From Halomonas nitroreducens (lineage in GTDB: Bacteria > Pseudomonadota > Gammaproteobacteria > Pseudomonadales > Halomonadaceae): DNA of 64,000 bases. Under the pieces are notes generated by a model. It did no database searches, was not told the DNA's origin, and saw nothing but the letters and a program-made list of their open reading frames with translations. The stretch covers positions 1-64,000 of the forward strand of contig NZ_RXNS01000022.1 of assembly GCF_003966155.1 (NCBI RefSeq). The letters are read 5' to 3'. This document shows, piece by piece, positions 8,310 through 17,455 of the stretch (its first letter is position 1; every line of letters starts with the position of its first letter). Position numbers and translations under genes: made by a program.

Positions 8310-8882
8310 ATGAACGATGAATTCTGCATCCATCCCGCCGTCGACGGCGGCGTACGCCCCGGCAGCGACGATTTCACCGGCGGCACGCTGCACTGCCACT
8401 GCACGGAGAGGTCGGTGGAGGTGACCATCAATGCCCAGTGCGCGCACAACCACGTGTGCGGCTGCACCAGGTGCTGGAAACCGCAAGGCGCGCTGTTCTC
8501 CATGGTCGCCGTGGTGCCACGAGATGCCGTTAGCGTCACTGCCAACGAGGACAAGCTGGAAATCGTCGATGCCGCCGCGGCGATCCAGCGGCACGCCTGC
8601 CGTGACTGTGGAGTGCACATGTTCGGACGCATCGAGAATCCCGACCATCCCTTCCACGGCCTGGATTTCATCCATCCCGAACTGTCCGACGAGACGGGAT
8701 GGGCGGCCCCCGGGTTCGCCGCCTTCACCTCCTCGATCATCGAGTCGGGCACCGACCCTCAGCACATGGGGGCGGTGCGAGCAAGGCTCGAGGCGCTTGG
8801 GCTGACGCCCTACGACTGTCTCTCCCCTCCGCTGATGGATGCCATCGCGACTCACACCGCCAAGGCCAAGGGCGTTCTCTGA
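8310..8882 (+). CDS. gfa: S-(hydroxymethyl)glutathione synthase (Gfa)
   Basis: Glutathione-dependent formaldehyde-activating enzyme, 190 residues, the usual family length. The zinc-binding cysteine pattern of the Gfa/CENP-V fold is present: LHCHC near residue 30, CGCTRCW near 50 and HACRDCG near 97. The ATG at 8310 follows an AAGGGGGA box; upstream frame extension is rejected. It is thought to promote condensation of formaldehyde with glutathione before formaldehyde dehydrogenase acts, and formaldehyde arises from demethylation of methylated compounds. No glutathione-dependent dehydrogenase lies next to it. The 247 bp upstream contain a TATACT that could be a -10 box but nothing else clear. 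Confidence 0.88.
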   Translation: MNDEFCIHPAVDGGVRPGSDDFTGGTLHCHCTERSVEVTINAQCAHNHVCGCTRCWKPQGALFSMVAVVPRDAVSVTANEDKLEIVDAAAAIQRHACRDCGVHMFGRIENPDHPFHGLDFIHPELSDETGWAAPGFAAFTSSIIESGTDPQHMGAVRARLEALGLTPYDCLSPPLMDAIATHTAKAKGVL

Positions 8883-8934
8883 AGCCGCCCTCGGCCTTGG
8901 CACGGTTGCGGAGCACCCAACGCCCGATGACGCC

Positions 8935-9720
8935 TCAGCCGCAGGCCGGCGGCGCGGCATCCCGGCCCAGGCGCCGGGCTGTCTCCAGGTGGCCCTGAAG
9001 CGCCTCGATGCGGGAGTCGTGGGCGGGATGAGTGGAGAGGAATTCCGGCGACTGCTCGCCGCCCGCCTTGGCCATGTTGCGCCACAGGCTCACACTCTGC
9101 CGCGCGTCGAAACCGGCCTCGGCCATGATCTCGAGGCCCATCAGGTCGGCCTCCTCCTCGTGGGTGCGGCTGAACGGCAGGGCAATGCCCAGTCGGGCGC
9201 CGATCCCGAGGGCCTGGAGCAACGATGCCTGGCCCACCTCCCCCTCACTGAACAGCCCGACCACCAGCAGCACCGCCTTGATGCCGAGTTGCTGAGTGAG
9301 CCGCTCGTTGCCATGGTCGGCCAGCACGTGGGCGACTTCGTGGCCGATCACCGCCGCCAGCTGGGAGGGCGACTCGGCTACCCCCAGCAGACCGGCATTG
9401 ACGCCGATCCTGCCGCCGGGCAACGCGAAGGCATTGGGGGACGGATCGTCGAACACCACCACCTCCCAGTCCTGGGGCATGGCCACCCCGGGGTAGTGAC
9501 GCCGCGCCGCCGCCACCACCGCCCGGGCCACGCACTGCACCTGCCGGTTGAGGGAGGCGTCTTGCGTGACGGGCTGACGCTCGCGCATCTCGCCGAAGGT
9601 GTCCGCGCCCAACCGGGCCATCAGGGCATCGGGCACCAGCGCCAGCTGGGTGCGACCGGTGGGGGTCTTCTCGCAGCCGGCCAGGGCCAGCAGCGCGCTT
9701 AGCAGCAGGACCAGGCGCAT
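8935..9720 (-). CDS. M48-family metalloprotease lipoprotein
   Basis: A 261-residue lipoprotein with the signal ending LLALAGC, so it is anchored facing the periplasm. The M48 zinc motif HEVAH lies at about 127-131, and the third ligand is probably in the HEEEADLMG segment. It resembles the LoiP/YcaL class of small periplasmic M48 proteases involved in outer-membrane protein quality control. An AAGGAG box lies upstream; either the ATG at 9720 or a GTG at 9723 could start it. It converges on gfa and has no obvious operon partner. Confidence 0.88.
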   Translation of the reverse strand: MRLVLLLSALLALAGCEKTPTGRTQLALVPDALMARLGADTFGEMRERQPVTQDASLNRQVQCVARAVVAAARRHYPGVAMPQDWEVVVFDDPSPNAFALPGGRIGVNAGLLGVAESPSQLAAVIGHEVAHVLADHGNERLTQQLGIKAVLLVVGLFSEGEVGQASLLQALGIGARLGIALPFSRTHEEEADLMGLEIMAEAGFDARQSVSLWRNMAKAGGEQSPEFLSTHPAHDSRIEALQGHLETARRLGRDAAPPACG

Positions 9721-9798
9721 CACGCAAGCACTCCTTGAAGGGATCAGGCCGCCAGCATACCCCGTGCACCGGGTCGCGCAACGCCGTGCGCCGATGCA

Positions 9799-10590
9799 TT
9801 ATCCGGCTAGGATCCCCTTCAGGCGTTCGGCCACGGCATCGGGTCGCTCCACGGAGGGCACGTGGCCGACACCCTCGAGAATCTCGAGCGGCGCACCGTC
9901 GAGCTCCGCGGCCAGGGCCTCGAGGCTGGCCGGCGGAGTCGCCAGGTCCTCGCTGCCGCCCAGCAGCTGCACTTTCACGTCCTTCCCGGCGAGCTTGCCG
10001 GTGAAGTCGGTGCGGCCGAGCATCTCGCAGAGTCGGGCATAGGAGTCGTCGTCGCCGCGGCCCATCTGGGTACACCAGCCGGTTTTCAGGGCCGGCTCAT
10101 CCTCGAAGCAGGCCGGGGCGAACCAGCGCGGCACGATCTCGTCGGCCATGGCCGCCAAGCCTTCCTCGCGGACCCGCCCGGCCCGGGTGGTCCACAGCTC
10201 GGTGTTGCCGATCACCACGCCGGTGTTGGTCAGGGTCGCCGACAGCAGCCGGCCGGCATGCTCGGCCACCAGCTGCTGCCCCACCACGCCGCCGATGGAG
10301 GTGCCGACGAAATGGAAGTGCGCCGCTCCGGCATGGTCGGCCAGGGCCAGGGCCTCGGCGGCGAGCGCCGCGGGGGGGATGTCGCCGCCGTCGGCTGGCC
10401 AGGCCTGGCTGGCGCCATGCCCGGGCAGGTCCCAGGTCAGCACGCGATAGCGCGGCAGCAATGTCGGCAGCAGGTCGTCCCATACCGCCTGGCTCATGCC
10501 CAGCGGATGGGCCAGTACCACCAGCGGATTGCTCTCGGCGCCCAGCAGGCGATAGGCCACGCTGCGGCCGTCGATGTCGAGAAATGCCAT
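9799..10590 (-). CDS. pcaD: 3-oxoadipate enol-lactonase, alpha/beta hydrolase
   Basis: This 263-residue alpha/beta-hydrolase matches PcaD in length and layout: oxyanion segment AHPLGMS, nucleophile elbow GTSIGGVVG (Ser near 99) and a C-terminal histidine in EGVGHVPSVERP. PcaD opens 3-oxoadipate enol-lactone to 3-oxoadipate. The start is the ATG at 10590 (MAFLDIDGR); nine extra residues upstream are unlikely. It is last in the minus-strand pca group, 225 bp after the BKACE gene. No pcaB, pcaC or pcaGH lies in the window, so its substrate must come from elsewhere. Other esterase roles remain possible. Confidence 0.82.
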   Translation of the reverse strand: MAFLDIDGRSVAYRLLGAESNPLVVLAHPLGMSQAVWDDLLPTLLPRYRVLTWDLPGHGASQAWPADGGDIPPAALAAEALALADHAGAAHFHFVGTSIGGVVGQQLVAEHAGRLLSATLTNTGVVIGNTELWTTRAGRVREEGLAAMADEIVPRWFAPACFEDEPALKTGWCTQMGRGDDDSYARLCEMLGRTDFTGKLAGKDVKVQLLGGSEDLATPPASLEALAAELDGAPLEILEGVGHVPSVERPDAVAERLKGILAG

Positions 10591-10696
10591 GGAGTCGCTC
10601 CTGAAGCCTAACGTCAAAACTAAAGCAATTCATGCGGCGCTTGGGCAATGCCCTCGCCACGATCCCTGGCGCCGGCCCGCCGGGTGACAGCGAGTC

Positions 10697-10791
10697 GCCT
10701 GCCCATGTGATCCGGGCCGTGATGCCCGTCAGAGGTCTGGCGGGGCCGGCTCCACGATGTCGGCACGCCCCCTCGCAGCTCATGGGCAGGC
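10697..10791. repeat. Structured inverted repeat between the BKACE gene and pcaD
   Basis: Two perfect 11-bp arms, GCCTGCCCATG at 10697-10707 and CATGGGCAGGC at 10781-10791, enclose 73 bp. Read on the minus strand it holds CTGCGAGGGGGCG, close to CTGCGAGGAGGCG in the element at 1477-1561, so both may belong to one extragenic repeat family. It could also stabilise or attenuate the pca transcript before pcaD. Confidence 0.45.
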
Positions 10792-10815
10792 AGGAGCAAA
10801 CGCCGGGGAGAGTCG

Positions 10816-11646
10816 TCAGCCCGCCTTGAGCCCGAGGATCTCGCGCGCCTGTTGCCAGGTGGCCACCGGGCGCTCGTATTGCTCGCACAGCCTCGCCACC
10901 CGCTCGACCAGCGCAGCATTGGAGGGGGCAAGGCTTTCCTTGTCCCAGCGAACGTTGTCCTCGAGCCCGGTGCGGGTATGGCCGCCCGCGGCGATGGACC
11001 ACTCGTTGAGGACCAGCTGGTTGGCGCCGATGCCGGCACCGCACCACTGGGAGCCCGGCGCCAGGCGCTCGAGGGTCTCGATATAGAAATCGAAGGTCGG
11101 CTTGTCCACCGGCATGGCGTTCTTGACCCCCATCACGAACTGGACGTAGAGCGGGGCCTTGATCCTGCCCTGCTTGGAGAGATTCACCGCCTGGTGGATA
11201 TGCGACAGGTCGAACGCCTCGATCTCGGGCTTGATGTCGTACTTCAGCATCTCGTCGGCGAGCCACTCCACCAGCTGCGGCGAGTTCTCGTAGACCCGGG
11301 TGGGGAAGTTGTTGGAGCCCACCGCGAGGCTCGCCATGTCGGGCTTCAGCGGCAGCATGGCGCCACGTTCTTCACCCGCACCCGAGCGCCCGCCGGTGGA
11401 GAGCTGGATGATCATCCCCGGGCAGTGCTTCCTCAGGCCTTCCATCAGCCTGGCAAACTGATCGGGGTCCGAGGTCGGCGACTGGTCGTCGTTGCGGACA
11501 TGGCAATGGACGATGCTCGCCCCGGCCTCGAAGGCCGCCTGGGTGCTCTCGACCTGCTCGTCGATGGACACGGGAACGGCAGGGTTGTTTTCCTTGCGCG
11601 GCAGGCTGCCGGTGATGGCAACGCAGATGATACAGGGATTTGACAT
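10816..11646 (-). CDS. Beta-keto acid cleavage enzyme (BKACE, DUF849)
   Basis: A 276-residue TIM-barrel protein of the BKACE family, founded on Kce of lysine fermentation. Members use zinc to exchange the acyl part of a beta-keto acid with acetyl-CoA, giving acetoacetate and a new acyl-CoA. Visible family marks are CVAITGS near the start, the HCHVRND zinc-ligand segment at about 47-53, STGGRSGAG and the ALAVGSNNFP-like segment ASLAVGSNNFP. It lies between pcaF and pcaD. On 3-oxoadipate it would yield succinyl-CoA plus acetoacetate, bypassing the CoA transferase and thiolase. Family assignment is strong; substrate is inferred from the operon. Confidence 0.85.
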   Translation of the reverse strand: MSNPCIICVAITGSLPRKENNPAVPVSIDEQVESTQAAFEAGASIVHCHVRNDDQSPTSDPDQFARLMEGLRKHCPGMIIQLSTGGRSGAGEERGAMLPLKPDMASLAVGSNNFPTRVYENSPQLVEWLADEMLKYDIKPEIEAFDLSHIHQAVNLSKQGRIKAPLYVQFVMGVKNAMPVDKPTFDFYIETLERLAPGSQWCGAGIGANQLVLNEWSIAAGGHTRTGLEDNVRWDKESLAPSNAALVERVARLCEQYERPVATWQQAREILGLKAG

Positions 11647-11730
11647 GGGAACCTCGCGTGACGCCCAGGGCGTCGTTCAAGAGGAAAGGATGCGTTTCAA
11701 GGGCGCGGCATCCTGTGGAAGTGCAAGCGC

Positions 11731-12936
<1,206 letters not shown>

Positions 12937-12950
12937 GGAAAAGTCTCTCC

Positions 12951-13727
12951 TCAGGCGTCGCCGGCATGCTTGCGGTTGGTCTTCTCCTTCAGCTCGCGCA
13001 GGACCGCCAGCTCGCGGGCCGAAGGCTCCGGGGTGCTCTCGAGCGCCTCGGCGAAGCGGATCTCCCAGCCGGTGGCATCACGCACGTCCTCGCGGGTCAC
13101 GCCGGGGTGCAGCGACACCACCACCAGCTCCCTGGTCTCGGGGTCGGGCTTCATCACGCACAGGTCGGTGATCACCCGGGTCGGGCCACGGCCGATGTTG
13201 GGCACGCCGTCGCGGCCCTTGCCGTCGCGGCCGAAGCCCAGGGTGGTGACGAAGTCGACGTCCTTCACGAAGGTGCGCTTGGAATGCTTGAGGGTGATGA
13301 ACACCTCCCCGGCGTTCGTGGCGATCTCGGGAGCGCCGCCGCCGCCCGGCAGGCGCACCTTGGGATCGTGGTAGTCGCCGATGAGGGTGGTGTTGAGGTT
13401 GCAGTAGCGGTCGATCTGGGCGGTGCCCAGAAAGCCCACGTCGACATGGCCGCCCTGCAGCCAGTAGCGGAACATCTCCGGCACCGAGACGGTAGTCAGC
13501 GCCGACTCGCACAGCTCGCCGTCGCCGATCGACAGCGGCAGCACGTCCGGTCTGGTCTGCAGGGTGCCGGACTCGTAGATCAGCACCACGCCGGGGGCAT
13601 GGGTCAGGCGCGCCAGGTTGGCGGCCTCGGAGGGCAGGCCGATGCCCACGAAGCAGGTCATGCCGTTCTCGAGCGCCCGGGCGGCGGTCACGGTCATCAT
13701 CTCCGATGAGGTGTATTCGGTGCTCAT
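12951..13727 (-). CDS. pcaJ: 3-oxoadipate CoA-transferase subunit B
   Basis: Beta subunit (258 residues) of the family I CoA-transferase that moves CoA from succinyl-CoA to 3-oxoadipate. The catalytic glutamate that forms the CoA thioester is seen as Glu52 in LIYESGTL. A second conserved region, LPGGGGAPEIA, is also present. Its ATG overlaps the pcaI stop by one base (TGATG), a sign of translational coupling for 1:1 subunit production. The C-terminus is slightly long, with a charged helix. Subunits for related substrates such as acetoacetate look alike, but pcaF next door supports PcaJ. Confidence 0.92.
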   Translation of the reverse strand: MSTEYTSSEMMTVTAARALENGMTCFVGIGLPSEAANLARLTHAPGVVLIYESGTLQTRPDVLPLSIGDGELCESALTTVSVPEMFRYWLQGGHVDVGFLGTAQIDRYCNLNTTLIGDYHDPKVRLPGGGGAPEIATNAGEVFITLKHSKRTFVKDVDFVTTLGFGRDGKGRDGVPNIGRGPTRVITDLCVMKPDPETRELVVVSLHPGVTREDVRDATGWEIRFAEALESTPEPSARELAVLRELKEKTNRKHAGDA

Positions 13728-14545
13728 CAGGACTGTCCTCCTGCATTATGGACGTTGTCGTCGAGCCAGGCGGTGAAAGCGTCTCGATCCCGGGCGATGG
13801 CGTCCCACTCCTTGTAGAAGCGGTTGTCGCGGTCGTAGTAACCGTGGGCATAGGAGGGATAGGCGCCCTTCTCGGCCACGGCGATGGCGCTGATCGCCCA
13901 GCCGGGGAGCACGCAGGCGTTGGGCTCGACGTCGAGGTCGTCGACGATCTCCTCGACGGTGACGATGCTGCGCCTGGCGGCCAGCACGGCCTCCTTCTGC
14001 ACGCCGACGATGCCTTCCACCAGGACATTGCCCTGGCGATCGGCCTTCTGGGCATGCACCAGCGAGACGTCGGGACGGATCGAGGGCACTGCGGCCAGGC
14101 GCTCCCCGGTGAAGGGGCACTCGATGAACTTGATCTGATCGTTGACCTTGGGCAGGTCGCTGCCGACGTAGCCGCGCAGCACGGCCAGCGGCAGCCCGGC
14201 GGCGCCGGCCTCGAAGGCGCAGGCCATGGCGGCGTGGCTGTGTTCGAGGATCTCGACCCGCTGCGGCCAGCCCTTCTCCACCGCGTCGCGCAGGCGATGC
14301 AGGGAGCCCACCCCGGGGTTACCACCCCAGGAGAAGATCAGCTTTTTGACGCAGCCGGCACCGATCAACTGATCGTAGACCAGGTCCGGCGTCATGCGGA
14401 TCAGGGTCAGGTCACGCCGGCCCTGACGGATGACCTCGTGGCCCGCCGCGAAGGGGATCAGGTGGGTAAAGCCTTCCATGCATACGGTGGTGCCGTCTTC
14501 GACATAGCGGGCCACCGCGTCATGCAAGCTGAGGAACTCGGCCAT
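13727..14545 (-). CDS. pcaI: 3-oxoadipate CoA-transferase subunit A
   Basis: Alpha subunit (272 residues) of 3-oxoadipate CoA-transferase. It shows the TTVCMEGFTHLIPFAAGHE start region, FSWGGNPGVGSLHRLRDA and CPFTGERLAAVPSIRPDV, which are typical of the long-form PcaI/GctA alpha subunits. It is first in the minus-strand pca operon and diverges from an IclR regulator. A TGTTCG-N5-CGATCA site lies 62-78 bp upstream of its start, consistent with control by that regulator. The pathway brings 3-oxoadipate from protocatechuate, catechol or hydroxyquinol to succinyl-CoA and acetyl-CoA. Confidence 0.92.
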   Translation of the reverse strand: MAEFLSLHDAVARYVEDGTTVCMEGFTHLIPFAAGHEVIRQGRRDLTLIRMTPDLVYDQLIGAGCVKKLIFSWGGNPGVGSLHRLRDAVEKGWPQRVEILEHSHAAMACAFEAGAAGLPLAVLRGYVGSDLPKVNDQIKFIECPFTGERLAAVPSIRPDVSLVHAQKADRQGNVLVEGIVGVQKEAVLAARRSIVTVEEIVDDLDVEPNACVLPGWAISAIAVAEKGAYPSYAHGYYDRDNRFYKEWDAIARDRDAFTAWLDDNVHNAGGQS

Positions 14546-14606
14546 GAGGGGACACCTGTGTTGGGAAGTAGGCTCTGTAGCCGCACCGGGGAGGCGACGG
14601 CCAATG

Positions 14607-14623
14607 TGTTCGCTATGCGATCA
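14607..14623. promoter_or_regulatory. IclR-type operator upstream of pcaI
   Basis: TGTTCGCTATGCGATCA has half-sites TGTTCG and CGATCA around 5 bp, one mismatch from the perfect palindrome at 14827. A further half-site, GCGAACA, ends at 14642 and would make an extended operator. The layout resembles GTTCG/CGAAC palindromes bound by PcaR/PcaU-type IclR proteins. Confidence 0.6.
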
Positions 14624-14826
14624 TTAATTCATTATGCGAACAATTTAGCCTCACCCTCGGGGAACGTCAAACCCCGAGCTCCCGCTGTCCCCGGTCCAGG
14701 GCGGCCTCCTCTCCCCTAACCACCGGTCCGTATGGCGTTTCTCTTTACCGACCGGGGCCTTGGGCTACGACTAAGGTCTATCAGGCAGATGAGCCTTCTC
14801 ATCCTCCGGGCAGGTAGCGGTCATCA

Positions 14827-14843
14827 TGTTCGGCTATCGAACA
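14827..14843. promoter_or_regulatory. Perfect IclR-type palindrome upstream of the regulator gene
   Basis: TGTTCGGCTATCGAACA is a perfect 6+5+6 palindrome, 65 bp upstream of the IclR-family start. It shares its half-sites with the site at 14607. Autoregulation together with control of pcaIJF is the simplest reading. The rest of this 362-bp divergent region shows no gene. Confidence 0.62.
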
Positions 14844-14907
14844 GTCGTGATAGATTGGACGAGTGTCGGCGACGTCCGGCGCCACCATCAGGCAGGGAGG
14901 AGACAGG

Positions 14908-15687
14908 ATGCGGGAAGAGGTGTTGAACCCGGACGACCGGGACTTCGTCACGGCCCTGGCCAGCGGCCTGGAGGTGATCCTCGCCTTCGACGAGGAACAC
15001 ACGAGGATGACGCTGAGCGAGGTGGCGGCACGCACCGGCATGAACCGGGCCCGGGCACGGCGCTTCCTGCTGACGCTGCATTCGCTGGGGTATGTGCGCA
15101 AGACCCAGCGCCACTTCGAGCTGGCGCCTCGGGTGCTGCAACTGGGCTATGCCTTCCTGTCCGCCAATGGCTACCAGAGCGTCATCCAGCAGGTGCTCGA
15201 GGACATCACCGCCGAGTGCGGCGAATCCTCATCGCTGGGGGTGCTGGACGGCGACGAGGTGACCTATGTGGCACGCTCGGCCGCCAAGCACCGGCTGATG
15301 GCCATCAGTCTCGCGGTGGGCACCCGGCTGCCCGCCGCCCACACCTCCATGGGCCGAGTCCTGCTCTCCCAGCTGCCCGACGACGCGCTGGTGGCCTTTC
15401 TCGAGCGGGTGACCCTGGAGCGCCATACGGACAAGACCGTGACCGACAAGGCGGTACTGCGCGAGCGCATTCTGGAGGTGCGCCGCCAGGGCTATGCGGT
15501 GGCCGACCAGGAACTGGACTCCGGCCTGCGTTCCCTGGCCGTGCCGGCCTTCGATGCCACCGGACGGCTAATGGGCGCCATCAACATCAGCACCAACGCC
15601 GCTCGGGTCGATCTGGACACCCTGATCGGCGACTACCTGCCGCTACTGCAGCGCAAGGCCGCAGAGATCCGCGAGCAGGTACGCTAG
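14908..15687 (+). CDS. IclR-family regulator of the beta-ketoadipate genes (PcaR-like)
   Basis: A 259-residue IclR-family transcription factor: an N-terminal winged helix with [20 protein letters not shown] as recognition region (about 33-52) and a C-terminal effector domain (about 80-255) with the IclR marks [16 protein letters not shown] and [13 protein letters not shown]. The length fits PcaR/PobR/PcaU proteins, which sense beta-ketoadipate or aromatic acids. The ATG at 14908 follows GGGAGGAG; upstream extension is unlikely. Two palindromes lie between it and pcaI. Its stop shares CTAG with the stop of convergent aroQ. Confidence 0.87.
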   Translation: MREEVLNPDDRDFVTALASGLEVILAFDEEHTRMTLSEVAARTGMNRARARRFLLTLHSLGYVRKTQRHFELAPRVLQLGYAFLSANGYQSVIQQVLEDITAECGESSSLGVLDGDEVTYVARSAAKHRLMAISLAVGTRLPAAHTSMGRVLLSQLPDDALVAFLERVTLERHTDKTVTDKAVLRERILEVRRQGYAVADQELDSGLRSLAVPAFDATGRLMGAINISTNAARVDLDTLIGDYLPLLQRKAAEIREQVR

Positions 15688-16115
15688 CCGGCCATCACTG
15701 CCTCCAGCGCCAGGCGATAGCCCTGGCTGCCGAGGCCGGCGATCACGCCATCGGCGCGCAGCGAAACGTAGGAGTGGTGGCGGAAGGCCTCGCGCTGGTG
15801 GACGTTGGAGAGATGCACCTCGATCACCTTGCCGTCGAAGGCATTGAGGGCGTCGAGGATCGCCACCGAGGTATGGGTATAGGCGGCGGGGTTGATGATG
15901 ATCGCCGTGGTGCCATCGAGCCGTGCCGCATGGATGGCGTCGATCAGCTCGCCCTCGTGATTGCTCTGCCGGCAGAGCATCTCCCAGCCCCCGCGGGCGG
16001 CCTGCTCGCGCAGGGCGTTGTCGATGTCCTCCAGAGTCTCGCGACCATAGATCTCCGGCTGGCGAGTACCCAGCAGGTTGAGATTGGGGCCGTGCAGGAC
16101 CAGGACCTTGCTCAT
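15684..16115 (-). CDS. aroQ: Type II 3-dehydroquinate dehydratase
   Basis: Type II dehydroquinase, 143 residues, interconverting 3-dehydroquinate and 3-dehydroshikimate. Hallmarks are [18 protein letters not shown] with the catalytic Tyr, [22 protein letters not shown] and EVHLSN with the catalytic His. The start at 16115 overlaps the preceding short reading frame as ATGA, so aroQ was once the second gene of an operon. Its location beside the pca genes points to quinate or shikimate catabolism rather than only aromatic synthesis. Its stop overlaps the convergent regulator stop by 4 bp. Confidence 0.93.
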   Translation of the reverse strand: MSKVLVLHGPNLNLLGTRQPEIYGRETLEDIDNALREQAARGGWEMLCRQSNHEGELIDAIHAARLDGTTAIIINPAAYTHTSVAILDALNAFDGKVIEVHLSNVHQREAFRHHSYVSLRADGVIAGLGSQGYRLALEAVMAG

Positions 16116-16255
16116 CGCGAAATCTCCTTCAGCAGTTCCCGCCGGCAGTGGGAGAACACCATATCGGCCAGCTCGTTGGCCGCGGCACACTTAGCGGCAT
16201 CCTCGCAGAACCGCCGGCGGGCGTCCACGCCCTGAGACGCACAGGCTGACACCAT
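16112..16255 (-). pseudogene. Possible remnant 3' end of a cistron upstream of aroQ
   Basis: A 47-codon frame starting at an ATG at 16255 ends [18 protein letters not shown] and stops with TGA overlapping the aroQ ATG (ATGA). It carries the aroQ ribosome-binding site, AAGGAG, in its last codons. A helix-like end coupled to aroQ looks like the C-terminus of a real gene whose upstream part has been lost; a stop lies just upstream in the same frame. No family was recognised. It may instead be a genuine short peptide or chance. Confidence 0.4.
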
Positions 16256-16422
16256 TCGTCATGCCGGCATCGAGCCGTATCTGCTGCAGGTTCCCGTTCG
16301 CGGGAGCCGGCACCTTCTCGACGCGCTGACTGGGCAGCGACCGCTCTCTCTTCCTGTCCAGGCGATGCGCCGTACGGGTTACCCGATGTCCGTTGTTGGC
16401 GGCCCCCTCCCCGCCAAAACAT

Positions 16423-16441
16423 CCAATCTGGTCATATTGCC
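16423..16441. promoter_or_regulatory. Shared 19-bp motif, copy A
   Basis: CCAATCTGGTCATATTGCC differs at two positions from the copy at 29838-29856. Its core, AATCTGGTCATATT, is nearly palindromic and contains TGGTCATA, as in FCD-type GntR operators. It lies about 15 bp upstream of a possible -35 for the SDR gene. The rest of the 371-bp gap from 16256 shows no other gene. Confidence 0.6.
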
Positions 16442-16455
16442 CTCCCGGCTTGCTG

Positions 16456-16483
16456 TTGCCTGTCGCGCGCCGTGCCGACAATA
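16456..16483 (+). promoter_or_regulatory. Candidate promoter of the SDR gene
   Basis: TTGCCT and ACAATA are spaced by 16 bp, downstream of motif copy A and about 140 bp before the SDR start. The hexamers are imperfect, which suits an activator-dependent promoter. Confidence 0.3.
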
Positions 16484-16626
16484 CCGATCAGCAAGGAAGG
16501 CCGAAGGGCAAACCCCGAGCAACGCCATGCCTCCTTGTCGTTTCACGACACATCCCGGTGGACGCGGCCAATCACCGCCCAGCGCCGGCATGCCCAGACC
16601 CACAACAAGACCCCCGAGGTGACACG

Positions 16627-17430
16627 ATGGATAAGACACGACTGAAAGGAAAGAGCTGCCTGATCACCGGTGCAGCGCGCGGCATGGGTGCCGCCGTGGC
16701 GGAACACTATGCCGAACAGGGAGCCAGCGTCTGTGTCGCGGACCTGAACCTGGAAGGCTGCGAGGAAGTCGTCAAGCGGATCACCGAAAAGGGCGGCCAG
16801 GCCATCGCCGTCAAGCTCAACGTGACCGAGCGCGACCAGATGCGGGATGCCGTGAAGGCCACCGTCGATGCCTTCGGTAGCCTCAACGTGATGGTCAACA
16901 ACGCCGGCATCAACAAGCCACTGATGTTTCTCGACATCACCGAAGAAAACTGGCACCAGATCATGGACGTCAATGCCATGGGCTGTCTGATCGGCATGCA
17001 GGAGGCCGCCAAGCAGATGATCGCGCAGGGCAAGGAGAATGGTCCCTACAAGATCATCAATGTCGGCTCCATTCTCTCCCGCCAGGCCTTCGACGACGTG
17101 GTGCCTTACGCCTGCAGCAAGCATGCCGTGCTGGCCATGATCAATGGCGGCGCCAAGGCGCTTGTGGATCACAACATCACTGTCAACGGTTACGGTCCAG
17201 GGGTCGTACGTACCGAACTGTGGGAACAGCTGGACAAGGACCTGGTCAGCATTGGCAAGTTTGACAAGCAGGGCCAGTCCATGGACGAGCTTGCCGAGAA
17301 GATGATCCTGATGAAGCGCTACTCCTATCCGGAAGATGTCGTCGGCACGGCAAGCTTCCTGGCCAGTCCGGAGTCGGACTACATGACCGGCCAGCTGCTG
17401 ATGATCGATGGCGGCATGATCATGCAGTGA
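16627..17430 (+). CDS. Short-chain dehydrogenase/reductase
   Basis: A classical SDR of 267 residues. It has the glycine-rich cofactor motif TGAARGMGAAVAEHYAEQG (about 15-33), NNAGINKP, the active-site GSILS serine and the YACSK tyrosine-lysine pair, so it should be active. Asp at the end of the second strand (VADLN) suggests NAD(H). It resembles polyol or acetoin/butanediol dehydrogenases. A GAGGTGA box precedes the ATG. It stands alone on the plus strand, but its upstream region shares a 19-bp motif with the large transport and ring-cleavage operon, suggesting it oxidises an alcohol in the same route. Substrate unknown. Confidence 0.88.
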   Translation: MDKTRLKGKSCLITGAARGMGAAVAEHYAEQGASVCVADLNLEGCEEVVKRITEKGGQAIAVKLNVTERDQMRDAVKATVDAFGSLNVMVNNAGINKPLMFLDITEENWHQIMDVNAMGCLIGMQEAAKQMIAQGKENGPYKIINVGSILSRQAFDDVVPYACSKHAVLAMINGGAKALVDHNITVNGYGPGVVRTELWEQLDKDLVSIGKFDKQGQSMDELAEKMILMKRYSYPEDVVGTASFLASPESDYMTGQLLMIDGGMIMQ

Positions 17431-17455
17431 TGCCACCGACACCCCAGGCGATGGC

